In this document: positions 27,500 through 35,195 of the stretch, in pieces | How the letters are laid out: each line of letters starts with the position of its first letter | Position numbering within the stretch: the first letter of the stretch is position 1 | Assembly: GCA_963788085.1 (NCBI GenBank) | Contig: CAWBFS010000046.1 | Span: 62,001 to 126,000, forward strand | DNA length: 64,000 bases | From: AP-15 sp963788085 | GTDB lineage: Bacteria; Pseudomonadota; Alphaproteobacteria; ATCC43930; CGMCC-115725 | Direction: 5' to 3' | The notes under the pieces: model-generated | Seen by the model: the letters and a program-made list of their open reading frames with translations, nothing else | Databases searched by the model: none | Told to the model about the DNA's origin: nothing | Made by a program: the position numbers and the translations under genes

Positions 27500-27907
27500 A
27501 TGATCGGCATGGTTTTGGTGACCCACGGGCGGCTGGCAGCGGAATTCGTCGCGGCACTCGAGCATGTTGTCGGGCCGCAAGCGCAAATCGACGCCGTGTG
27601 CATTGGCCCCGACGACGACATGGAAAAGCGCCGCCAGGATATCCTGCGCTCAATTGCCGCAGTCGATACCGGCGACGGCGCTGTCTTGTTGACCGACATG
27701 TTCGGCGGGACCCCGTCGAACCTCGCCATCTCGGTCATGGACCGCGCCAAGATCGAGGTGATTGCCGGCGTAAACCTGCCGATGCTCATCAAACTTGCGA
27801 GCCTGCGTCAGAGCGAGAGCCTCGAACGAACGGTACTCGGCGCCCAAGAGGCCGGGCGCAAATACATCAACGTCGCTTCTCAGCTGCTCAGCGACGCGCG
27901 CCGATGA
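27500..27907 (+). CDS. PTS mannose-type EIIA component
   Basis: A 135-residue phosphocarrier of the EIIA(Man)/ManX fold. The phosphorylated His9 lies in GMVLVTHG, and TDMFGGTPSNLAI is the second family signature. No EIIB, IIC or IID gene is near, so it probably works in the regulatory phosphorelay EI-HPr-EIIA rather than in sugar uptake. Its stop overlaps the HPr start (ATGA). Confidence 0.92.
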   Translation: MIGMVLVTHGRLAAEFVAALEHVVGPQAQIDAVCIGPDDDMEKRRQDILRSIAAVDTGDGAVLLTDMFGGTPSNLAISVMDRAKIEVIAGVNLPMLIKLASLRQSESLERTVLGAQEAGRKYINVASQLLSDARR

Positions 27908-28227
27908 GCGATCGACCTGCCGACGAACGACCGATACAGGATTCGAGCCCACCGGGCGGGGCGGTCTGCCGAATTGCGACGATCTGCAACCAGCGCGGGC
28001 TTCACGCGCGCGCCGCCGCCCGGTTTGTCAAGACAGCCGGGCTCTTCAACGCCGAGATCTGGGTGCGCAAGAACGGCACCGAAGTCTCTGGCCGCTCCAT
28101 CATGGGCTTGATGATGCTGGCCGCCGCGCCGGGCACGGTCATCCGGCTCGCGGCCACCGGTCCCGAAGCCGAAGCGGCCGTGACGGCTCTCGCCAAGCTC
28201 GTCGAATGCAAATTTGATGAGGATTGA
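27904..28227 (+). CDS. ptsH: phosphocarrier protein HPr
   Basis: Receives phosphate from EI and passes it to EIIA. 107 residues, with an extra ~20-residue Pro-rich N terminus compared with standard HPr. The phospho-histidine is His34 in NQRGLHARAAARF, and the regulatory serine used by HprK is Ser65 in VSGRSIMGLMML. Both sites are present, so control by the neighbouring HprK is plausible. Overlaps the EI gene by 11 bases. Confidence 0.93.
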   Translation: MSDRPADERPIQDSSPPGGAVCRIATICNQRGLHARAAARFVKTAGLFNAEIWVRKNGTEVSGRSIMGLMMLAAAPGTVIRLAATGPEAEAAVTALAKLVECKFDED

Positions 28228-30016
28228 GGAGGCTACCGGGTCTGCCTCGCAGACCGGCGGCGCCGAACAGCGACTGCCGGGCCTCGCCGTATCCCCCGGA
28301 ATTGCCATCGGCCCGGCTCATATCGTAGAGAGTGGCGATCTGCCGGTAGCCGAGAACCACATCCCGCAGAACGAAATCGAAGCTGAACAACGCCGCTTCG
28401 CCCAGGCCGTGGCGACCTCGCTGAAACAGCTTCAAAAGGTCAAGGCGAAAGCCGCAGGGCTGCCCGGCTCTGCCGCCGAGGAAGTCGGGTACCTTCTCGA
28501 CGCCCACCTTGCCATGCTGTCGAACTCGCGCCTCGTCCGCGGCGTCGACGAGCGCATTGCCCGCACGCGGATCAATGCTGAGCGCGCGGTGCAGATCGAG
28601 ATCGACGAAATCGCCGAGAGCTTCGCGGCGATGCGCGATCCGTACCTGGCAGCGCGGATCGAGGACATTCGGGTCGTCGGCACGCGGCTGATCCGCAACC
28701 TGATCAAGAAGCCGTACGTCACCTATTCCGCCGTGGCGGACGGGGCTGTCATCCTCGCCGAAGAGCTGACCCCGGCAGATACCGCGTTGATCGACCCGGA
28801 GCGCGTGGCCGGCTTTGCGGCAGTCTCCGGCGGCGCCGAAAGCCACACCGCGATCGTTGCACGAGCGCTCGGCCTGCCGGCGGTTCTCGCCGTACCCGGT
28901 CTGCTCGATCGGGCTCGGGCTGGTGTCACGGCGGTGATCGACGGCATCGACGGCTGCGTGATCATCGACCCGTCTGCCGAGACGATCCGCGAATACGAGG
29001 CCCGGCGCGACGCGGTGGCGCGCGAACGGCGAGGTCTGGCGCGCCTGCGCAGGCTTCCAGCGATCACCCGCGACGGCGTCGAGATCATCCTCGAAGGGAA
29101 TCTCGAACTGCCGATCGAACTGCAGCAGGCGCTGGCCAACGGCGCGATGGGACTCGGCCTCGTCCGTTCGGAATTTCTTTATATGAACCGCGACGACCTC
29201 CCGGGCGAGGAGGAACAATACGCGGTCTTCTCGGCGCTGGTGCGCGGCATGGATGGAAAACCGGTAACCGTGCGCACCTTCGACCTAGGCGGCGAAAAGA
29301 TCGCGCGCTCGCTGAGCGGCCATAACATCGAGCCGGCGAACCCCGCCCTCGGCTTGCGTGCGATCCGCCTGTCATTGCAGGATCGCCGCCTGTTGGACCC
29401 GCAGCTGGCGGCAATGCTGCGCGCCGCCAGCGACGGGCCGCTGCGCATCCTGTTGCCGATGATTTCGACGGCCAACGAGATCCGCCGCGTGCGCGAGGCG
29501 GTCGACCAGGTCGCCCGGCGGCTGCGGCGGCGCGGCGTGCGGCTGCCCAAAACCCTGCCGCCATTGGGCGCGATGATCGAGGTGCCGGGCGCCGCGCTCG
29601 CTGCCGACGCGCTCGCCGCGGAGGCGGATTTCTTCGCGATCGGCACCAACGATCTGATCCAATACACCTTGGCGATCGACCGCAGCGACGAGCAGGTCGC
29701 CCATCTCTACAACCCGCTGCATCCGGCGGTGCTGCGGCTGATTCAGTTCGCGGTCGAAGCGGCATTGCGCCGCGGCATGCCGATCAGCGTGTGCGGCGAA
29801 ATGGCCGGCGAACCGCGCTTTACCGCCCTGCTGCTCGGCCTCGGGGTGAGAAATTTGTCGATGGCGCCGCGCAACATACCGCGCGTCAAGCAGCGCATCC
29901 GCAGCCTCGATATCGTCGCCGCGACGCGCCGCGCGCGGGCGATCATGGACCAGTCGGACACCGGCCGCATCGCCGCCCTCCTCGACGATTTTAACACGGT
30001 CGCATTCCCGCAATAA
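28217..30016 (+). CDS. ptsI: phosphoenolpyruvate--protein phosphotransferase (PTS enzyme I)
   Basis: Autophosphorylates with PEP and phosphorylates HPr. 599 residues in the standard EI layout: N-terminal LPGLAVSPGIAIGPA, HPr-binding helical domain, the active His in SGGAESHTAIVARALG, PEP-binding domain with GLGLVRSEFLYMNRD, ITIV-type loop FDLGGEKIA, FFAIGTNDLIQYT and the catalytic Cys in SVCGEMAGE. There is no N-terminal GAF domain, so it is not the PtsP (nitrogen) form by architecture, although it lies in a purely regulatory PTS cluster. The start is ATG 28217 inside the HPr gene. Confidence 0.93.
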   Translation: MRIEEATGSASQTGGAEQRLPGLAVSPGIAIGPAHIVESGDLPVAENHIPQNEIEAEQRRFAQAVATSLKQLQKVKAKAAGLPGSAAEEVGYLLDAHLAMLSNSRLVRGVDERIARTRINAERAVQIEIDEIAESFAAMRDPYLAARIEDIRVVGTRLIRNLIKKPYVTYSAVADGAVILAEELTPADTALIDPERVAGFAAVSGGAESHTAIVARALGLPAVLAVPGLLDRARAGVTAVIDGIDGCVIIDPSAETIREYEARRDAVARERRGLARLRRLPAITRDGVEIILEGNLELPIELQQALANGAMGLGLVRSEFLYMNRDDLPGEEEQYAVFSALVRGMDGKPVTVRTFDLGGEKIARSLSGHNIEPANPALGLRAIRLSLQDRRLLDPQLAAMLRAASDGPLRILLPMISTANEIRRVREAVDQVARRLRRRGVRLPKTLPPLGAMIEVPGAALAADALAAEADFFAIGTNDLIQYTLAIDRSDEQVAHLYNPLHPAVLRLIQFAVEAALRRGMPISVCGEMAGEPRFTALLLGLGVRNLSMAPRNIPRVKQRIRSLDIVAATRRARAIMDQSDTGRIAALLDDFNTVAFPQ

Positions 30017-30064
30017 GACCACTGCGGGGCGGGTCGGCGGTCCGGGGAAACCGTCAGCCTCCGG

Positions 30065-30400
30065 ATGCAAATACCCTCAGCCAATCAGACCATTGAAGGC
30101 AGTGATATCCTGGTCGCGGCCGGACGCACCCCAATACCGCCGGCATCGGGTTGGCCTCGCCGATGTCGCGCTCGACACCTACGGATATGTTCTCAGTCAT
30201 TAACCGGCTCGAGACGAGCGCGACTGACGTTTGGTCGATTGGCGAGTGCGCGGGCAGTCCGCAATTCACCATATCTCGGTCGACGACTTCCGTATCATCT
30301 GGGACAATCTGGCGGACCACGCGTGGCCGGCTCGTCCCCGACTGCCAGTGGCCGAATTTGCGAACCGGGTTGCCCTCGACAAGCTGCGGCAGCTTCCAAA
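30065..30400 (+). pseudogene. remnant of a mercuric reductase-like FAD/NAD(P) oxidoreductase
   Basis: Pieces in all three forward frames align to the middle of one flavoprotein family: TIEGSDILVAAGRTP, then NTAGIGL, ADVALDTYGYV, NRLETSATDVWSIGECAG with SPQF, and HISVDDFRIIWDNLA. The order matches the NAD-binding to FAD-binding segment of pyridine nucleotide-disulphide oxidoreductases. The N-terminal FAD domain with its redox Cys pair and the C-terminal dimer domain are missing. A degraded fragment rather than a functional gene. Confidence 0.6.
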
Positions 30401-30457
30401 GGCTCTGTGCTATACTGGGCAACGCCGGCGGGGGGATGCGACGAGAGGTGCGGCGCG

Positions 30458-30797
30458 ATGCGGGCTGAGGGTTGGCTTTATTGGATGACGGTCGGGCTGT
30501 CCGCGGCGGCCGGGGCGCTCGTCATCGCTCTATATCGTCCTCGTGCAAGACAACCGGACGGTGCAGGCGGAGGTCAATCGGCGGCAACAATTCATCAATC
30601 AGAGCATCCAGCTGGGCCGCGTCAACGAGGCGCTGATTCGCGCGCTCGCGGCGGCCGCAGTGAGCAACAAGGACGACAAGCTGCGCGATCTGCTGGCCGA
30701 TAACGGGATTACGATCAATGCGTCGGGGGAGCCGCTCCCTTCGGCAAGCGGTCCGGCCGAAAAAGCCGCGCCTGCAGCAACCGGAAAGACGCCGTGA
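30458..30797 (+). CDS. small membrane-anchored protein, frameshifted
   Basis: ATG 30458 opens a frame with one N-terminal membrane helix (MTVGLSAAAGALVIALY). A change near 30525 leads to VQDNRTVQAEVNRRQQFINQ, LGRVNEALIRALAAAAV and KLRDLLADNGITIN; the length of 340 bases (3n+1) fits one inserted base. The soluble part is helical and probably coiled. No known domain. It overlaps the next gene by four bases. Confidence 0.5.
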
Positions 30798-31105
30798 TGG
30801 TGATGCGGAGCGGTCCCAGCAGCCCGGCGCCGGGGGGGTGGTGGCTGCCTGTCCTCATTGTCGCCGTGTCGTTTTTTGTGCTGATGGCGTTCGAGACGGG
30901 CTACGCGATCCACGACCGCGACGGGCTTGCGGAACAACAGCGGCTGCAGGAACCGGCCGTGCAGGAAGCGATCAAGCTGCGTCAGAAGCTCGAGGCACTC
31001 GCCGGCAAGACTGCGCAGCTCGCCGCCGATGGCGACGAGGGCGCCAAGGCGACCGTCGACCAGATGAAGCGCCAAGGCATTACGATGTCCCCGCCAAAAC
31101 AATAG
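30794..31105 (+). CDS. small single-pass membrane protein, 103 aa
   Basis: An N-terminal Pro/Gly-rich stretch, one membrane helix (WWLPVLIVAVSFFVLMAF) and a ~65-residue helical, Glu/Lys/Gln-rich tail (LQEPAVQEAIKLRQKLEAL). The GTG/ATG start at 30794-30799 overlaps the previous gene. Topology matches its upstream neighbour, so the two may form a complex (inference). Function unknown. Confidence 0.5.
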   Translation: MMVMRSGPSSPAPGGWWLPVLIVAVSFFVLMAFETGYAIHDRDGLAEQQRLQEPAVQEAIKLRQKLEALAGKTAQLAADGDEGAKATVDQMKRQGITMSPPKQ

Positions 31106-31209
31106 GCGGCGGGCGGCCCCTAACCTTGGTGTCGTTGGGGCTTGACAGCGGCCGGCCGGCGCGTGGAGATGCCCCCTAAGGCGGAAATGCCCCTGAGGAG
31201 GAACCGGCC

Positions 31210-32409
31210 ATGCTCGACGGCTACATCTACAACGCCCTGCGCACACCCTTTGGCCGCCACGCCGGCGCGCTTGCCCGAATGCGGCCCGACGACATGCTGG
31301 CCGCGGTCGTCTCCGAGGTTGTCAAGCAAAGCCCGTTCGACCCGGAAAAAATCGAGGATGTCGTCGTCGGCTGCGCTAACCAGGCTGGCGAGGACAGCCG
31401 CTGCGTCGCACGTCACGCCGGGCTCTTGGCTGGGCTGCCGATCGAGGTCGCCGGCTCGGTATTGCAGCGCAATTGCGGCAGCGGGCTCAATGCGATCGTC
31501 ATGGCGGCGCAGGCCGTGACCTGCGGCGAAGGCGAAATCATGGTCGCGGGCGGGGTCGAGAGCATGAGCCGCGCGCCCTTTGTCATGAACAAGGCGGAAA
31601 CCGCTTTCAGCCGCGACGGCCGGGTCTTTGATTCGACGATCGGCGCGCGCTTCCCGAACCCGAAGATCGAACGCCAGTTCGGCGCCGATACGATGCCCGA
31701 GACCGCCGACAATCTGGCGCGCGACTATCAGATCACCCGCGAGGCCTGCGACGTGTTCGCCGCGGCGTCGCAGCGGAAATACGCCGCCGCCAAGACGGAT
31801 GGCTTCTTCGCGGGCGAGATCCTCGCCGTCGAGGTGCCGGGCGGCCGGGCGGGGCCGGTCAAGGTAGCCGAAGACGAGCACCCGCGGCCGCAGACCGATC
31901 TGGCCGCGCTCGCGCGCCTGCGGCCGCTGCAGGAGGGCGGTGTGACGACCGCCGGCAATGCCTCCGGCATCAATGACGGCGCGGTGGCGATGATCGTCGC
32001 CAGCCGCAAGGCCGGCGACGCTGCTGGGGCCGAACCGCTCGCCCGCGTCGTCGCCAGTGGTGTGGCGGGAGTGCCGCCGCGGATCATGGGGATCGGACCG
32101 GTCGAAGCTTCGAAAAAAGCGCTCGCCCGCGCCGGGTTGAGCCTGTCCGACATCGACGTGATCGAGATCAACGAGGCCTTCGCCGCGCAGGTGCTGTCTT
32201 GCCTGCGCGGCCTCGAACTGCCGTTCGACGACAACCGGGTCAACATGAATGGCGGCGCGATCGCGGTCGGCCATCCGCTCGGCGCCTCGGGCCCGCGCAT
32301 CGCGCTGACCGCCGCCCGCCAATTGCACCGTACCGGCGGCCGTTATGCGCTGGTCGCGATGTGCGTCGGCGTCGGCCAGGGCATCGCCGCAGTGCTCGAA
32401 CGGGTCTAA
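31210..32409 (+). CDS. thiolase family acetyl-CoA acyltransferase
   Basis: A 399-residue thiolase. Nucleophilic Cys89 in LQRNCGSGLNA, the histidine in MNGGAIAVGHPLGASG and the second cysteine in ALVAMCVGVGQG are all present, as is GGVESMSRAPF. It condenses or cleaves acyl-CoA thioesters; sequence detail such as AEDEHPRPQTDL is compatible with 3-oxoadipyl-CoA or acetoacetyl-CoA thiolases, but I cannot choose. Starts at ATG 31210 after GAGGAGG. Frame intact. Confidence 0.93.
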   Translation: MLDGYIYNALRTPFGRHAGALARMRPDDMLAAVVSEVVKQSPFDPEKIEDVVVGCANQAGEDSRCVARHAGLLAGLPIEVAGSVLQRNCGSGLNAIVMAAQAVTCGEGEIMVAGGVESMSRAPFVMNKAETAFSRDGRVFDSTIGARFPNPKIERQFGADTMPETADNLARDYQITREACDVFAAASQRKYAAAKTDGFFAGEILAVEVPGGRAGPVKVAEDEHPRPQTDLAALARLRPLQEGGVTTAGNASGINDGAVAMIVASRKAGDAAGAEPLARVVASGVAGVPPRIMGIGPVEASKKALARAGLSLSDIDVIEINEAFAAQVLSCLRGLELPFDDNRVNMNGGAIAVGHPLGASGPRIALTAARQLHRTGGRYALVAMCVGVGQGIAAVLERV

Positions 32410-32447
32410 GCACTTCTTCGCGGTCATGGCCTCACCAGATAGAGGCG

Positions 32448-33348
32448 ATGACCGCAACTCCAACATTCGCTACGCGGCCGACCTTCCTCGGCCTTGAGTG
32501 TGCCAGCCGCGACGCCGCGATCTGTGTCGCCGGCATCCCATTCGATCTCGGTACCTCAAACCGGCCGGGGGCGCGGTTCGGGCCTGCGGCGATCCGCCAG
32601 GCGAGCCGGATGCTCGTTGATGGCGACCATCCGGCGTCCTGGGCCGACATCGAAAAGCTGGACCTCGCCGATATCGGCGATTTCCGCATCGCGCATGGCG
32701 ACATCGAAGGCTCGCTCGCCAAGATCGAGGAGCAGGCGGCGGCATTTCGTCACCTCGTCGCGCTCGGCGGCGATCACACGATTACGCTCGCTTTATTGCG
32801 CGCCCTGACTTGTCGCAAGCGCCCGGTCGGGTTGGTGCATTTCGATGGCCATGTCGATACCTGGCCGGAGAGCTTTGGGCTCGCCTTCGGGCATGGCTCG
32901 CCGTTCTACCACGCGATCGAAGAAGGACTGATCGACCCGCGTCGCACGATCCAGATCGGCATCCGCTCGCCGCTGCACCGCGACATCTTCGATTGGACCG
33001 TCGGTAAGGGCGTGGCGATCGTCTCTGCGGAGGAGGTGCACGAAACCGGCCCCCAGGCCGTTGCCGAACGGATCCGCAGCGGTCGTCGGGACCGAGCCGG
33101 CATATTTGAGCTTCGATGTCGATGCGCTCGATCCCGCCTTTGCCCCGGGCACCGGCACGCCTGAAGTCGGCGGGCTCGCGACCTGGCAGGCTCGCGCGAT
33201 CCTCCGCCGGCTGGCCGGCCTCAGTTTCGCCGGCATGGACGTCGTCGAGGTCTCCCCACCCTACGATGTCGCCGAGATCACCGCGCTCGCGGCGGCGACA
33301 ATGGCCTGGGACTACATCGCCCTGCTCGCGCCACACGCTAAGCGATAG
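32448..33348 (+). CDS. speB: agmatinase/ureohydrolase family protein, frameshifted
   Basis: Binuclear manganese hydrolase that would cleave agmatine to putrescine and urea. Metal ligands visible: His in ALGGDHTITL, D-x-H-x-D in VHFDGHVDTW, and the paired Asp in LSFDVDALDPAFAPG, found after a frame change near 33085. 901 bases (3n+1) fits one extra base; corrected length is about 299 residues, normal for the family. Guanidinobutyrase or related substrates are possible, but the ornithine decarboxylase downstream supports a polyamine role. Confidence 0.8.
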
Positions 33349-33382
33349 ACGCGGCGGCTCATATCGCCTATATTACGGAGGT

Positions 33383-33413
33383 AGTCGGCCGACGAGGCAT
33401 CCGCCGGCCGACT
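33383..33413. terminator. GC-rich hairpin between convergent genes
   Basis: AGTCGGCCG and CGGCCGACT form a 9 bp perfect stem around a 13-base loop, located between the agmatinase stop and the end of the small reverse-strand frame. There is no T-run on either side, so it is only a candidate for a shared transcript end. Confidence 0.35.
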
Positions 33414-33417
33414 GCTC

Positions 33418-33507
33418 CTAGGCCCGGCTCAGGCTGACGACGACGTGGAGAATACGCCGCCGCCATACCTTCAGCCGGAGCACCAGGAGAAAGGGCATTC
33501 CTTTCAT
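33418..33507 (-). CDS. possible 29-residue basic peptide
   Basis: A short reverse-strand frame with an excellent ribosome binding site (GGAGGAAAGAGC before ATG). It starts MKGMPFLLVLRLKVWRRR and ends SLSRA: hydrophobic patches separated by a strongly basic stretch (seven Arg/Lys in all). A 10 bp perfect hairpin lies directly upstream (33526-33551). It is divergent from the ornithine decarboxylase leader. Translation is unproven, but site and spacing are better than for most annotated genes here. Confidence 0.4.
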   Translation of the reverse strand: MKGMPFLLVLRLKVWRRRILHVVVSLSRA

Positions 33508-33525
33508 GCTCTTTCCTCCGTGTAA

Positions 33526-33551
33526 GGCAGGCCGGCCTATTCCGGCCTGCC
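33526..33551. repeat. perfect 10 bp inverted repeat
   Basis: GGCAGGCCGG / CCGGCCTGCC with a 6-base loop, sitting in the 5' leader of the 29-codon reverse-strand frame and upstream of the ornithine decarboxylase leader. Could be a terminator arm, operator or RNA element. Confidence 0.6.
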
Positions 33552-33744
33552 GATACGGATTGATGCCGGACATGCTGAAAATTTAGAAAAAGCCTTGAAC
33601 CGGCTGGCGTTTTTCCTATTTTAGACGCCGACGCAATCGCACGTGCCTAGAACCCCGTTTTCGTAAGGGGTGCTGCTACGACGTAACGCGTCCTTTTCGG
33701 CCGAGCCGGCCACCCGTGGGCCGGCCTCCTTAAGGGAAACGGAT

Positions 33745-33786
33745 ATGTTCCGGCACGCGATGCGAAGTCCTCGCACCATCGTCTGA
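33745..33786 (+). CDS. possible 13-codon leader peptide inside the speF-type leader
   Basis: ATG at 33745, nine bases after AAGGGA, encodes MFRHAMRSPRTIV and stops at TGA 33784. Three of thirteen residues are Arg. The CCGGGGC/GCCCCGG hairpin begins five bases after the stop, a layout typical of ribosome-controlled attenuators. The frame covers the part of the leader that I believe is most conserved. Expression is not demonstrated. Confidence 0.4.
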   Translation: MFRHAMRSPRTIV

Positions 33787-33874
33787 CGTTCCGGGGCGCT
33801 TTAGCCCCGGCGCGGCGATTCACCCCGATCGGTCACTCCGCCTCCGGCGCTTTGGCGCGCGGAGCGGCATGTCG

Positions 33875-33891
33875 CCTCCTGGTTTCGGAGG
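33875..33891 (+). promoter_or_regulatory. ribosome-binding-site-masking hairpin of ornithine decarboxylase
   Basis: CCTCC (33875-33879), a 7-base loop and GGAGG (33887-33891) pair exactly over the Shine-Dalgarno sequence, which lies eight bases before ATG 33900. Opening of this stem would be needed for translation, so it is a plausible control point for the structured leader. Confidence 0.45.
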
Positions 33892-33899
33892 ATCGTGCG

Positions 33900-35111
33900 A
33901 TGGCACAAACCCGTCTCGTCTCTCCCCGCCCGCAGGGACGCGCTCAATTCCCCTCGATCGATGCCGTCGTCGCCCGGACGCGGCCTAGCGATCCGTTGCT
34001 GTGCCTGCGCCCGGCAGTGATCGCCGGCGCTGCGCGGCGTTTTGTCGACTTCTTTCCCGGCGATGCGCTCTATGCCGTCAAGTGCAACCCCGAGCCTTCC
34101 GTGCTTCGCTCGCTCTGGGCCGGTGGTGTGCGCCACTTCGATTGCGCCTCGCTCGCCGAGGTGGCGCTCGTCCGCGAGCTGCTGCCCGCCGGCGAGATCC
34201 ATTTCATGCATCCGGTCAAGTCTCGGCCGGCGATCCGCGATGCCTTCGATGTCTATGGCGTTACCGATTTCGCGTTCGACAGCGCCGACGAGCTGGCGAA
34301 GATCCTGCAGGAGACGGTGCCGGTCGGGTTGGTCGGCGATCCGCCGGTGTTGGGTTTGTTCGTGCGCCTCGCCTTGCCCAAGGGCGGCGCGGTCTACGAC
34401 CTGTCCGGCAAGTTCGGCGCACCGCTCGACGAGGCGGCCGAGTTGCTGCACGCGGCCCGGCCGCACGCCGCGCGTCTCGGCATCGCCTTTCATGTCGGCT
34501 CGCAGTGCCTCGAGCCGGATGCCTATGCGCGTGCAATGGCGTTGGCCGGCGAGGCGATCGCGAATTGCGGCGTTCCGGTCGACATCGTCGATGTCGGCGG
34601 CGGGTTCCCGGTGAGCTACCCCGACATGGCGCCCCCGCCGCTCGCCTACTACATCGCGGCGATCGAGGCTGGCGCCGCCGCGCTGCCAGCCGGTGTAAGG
34701 CTGTGGGCCGAGCCTGGGCGGGCGCTCGTCGCGGGAGGCGGGTCAGTCGTGGTTCAGGTGCAGCTGCGGCGCGGCGACACGCTATACGTCAATGACGGCA
34801 TCTACGGCAATCTCAGCGATGCCGGCGCTCTCGGGTTCCGCTTCCCGGCGCGCCGCATCCGCTTTGGCGAAGCCGAAGATCCGGGGGAAGAGCTCGCCGA
34901 CTTCGCTCTGTTTGGGCCGACCTGCGACAGCGCCGACCGGATGCACGGACCCTTTCGGCTGCCCGCCGATATGCGCGAGGGCGATTGGGTCGAGCTCGGT
35001 CAGCTCGGCGCCTACGGCGCCTGCCTGCGCACCGGGTTCAACGGCTTCGGACGCGCCGACCTAGTCGAAGTCGCCGACCCGCCGATGCTCGCAACGCCGG
35101 GGTTCGAGTAA
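33900..35111 (+). CDS. ornithine decarboxylase-type PLP enzyme (fold III)
   Basis: Decarboxylates ornithine (or a related basic amino acid) to putrescine. 403 residues: the PLP lysine is Lys61 in ALYAVKCNPEP, FHVGSQCLEP and IVDVGGGFPVSYPD are the barrel phosphate-binding segments, AEPGRALVAGGG follows, and the catalytic cysteine is in LFGPTCDSADRM. The eukaryotic-like group IV decarboxylase layout fits ornithine or lysine/ornithine decarboxylase better than diaminopimelate decarboxylase. The start is ATG 33900 behind GGAGG. Preceded by the structured leader and by agmatinase. Confidence 0.88.
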   Translation: MAQTRLVSPRPQGRAQFPSIDAVVARTRPSDPLLCLRPAVIAGAARRFVDFFPGDALYAVKCNPEPSVLRSLWAGGVRHFDCASLAEVALVRELLPAGEIHFMHPVKSRPAIRDAFDVYGVTDFAFDSADELAKILQETVPVGLVGDPPVLGLFVRLALPKGGAVYDLSGKFGAPLDEAAELLHAARPHAARLGIAFHVGSQCLEPDAYARAMALAGEAIANCGVPVDIVDVGGGFPVSYPDMAPPPLAYYIAAIEAGAAALPAGVRLWAEPGRALVAGGGSVVVQVQLRRGDTLYVNDGIYGNLSDAGALGFRFPARRIRFGEAEDPGEELADFALFGPTCDSADRMHGPFRLPADMREGDWVELGQLGAYGACLRTGFNGFGRADLVEVADPPMLATPGFE

Positions 35112-35121
35112 AGCGCGGATG

Positions 35122-35186
35122 CGCTCACCCACCCCGCCCCACCCTAATCCCTTCCCCCGCTTGCGGGGAAGGGATGGGAGGGGGCT
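35122..35186. repeat. intergenic palindromic repeat
   Basis: Between convergent genes, CCCTTCCCCGC.../GCGGGGAAGGG-like arms (CCCCGCTTGCGGGG centre near 35157-35166) make a GC-rich palindrome. It may act as a shared transcript end. Confidence 0.5.
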
Positions 35187-35195
35187 CGCATTGGC

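Larger units (their letters stand above)
33587..33899 (+). ncRNA. speF-type structured leader of ornithine decarboxylase
   Basis: A long 5' leader of the decarboxylase gene. Its core, TTAAGGGAAACGGATATG, TTCCGGCACGCG, then GATGCGAAGTCCTCGCACC, resembles what I remember of the speF RNA motif found before ornithine decarboxylase genes in alphaproteobacteria. Helices visible: ACCCC/GGGGT (33652-33672), GCCGGCC/GGCCGGC (about 33705-33726), CCGGGGC/GCCCCGG (33791-33810), CTCCGC/GCGGAG (33836-33864), and CCTCC/GGAGG (33875-33891), the last hiding the decarboxylase ribosome binding site. The match is from memory and its limits are approximate. Confidence 0.65.
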
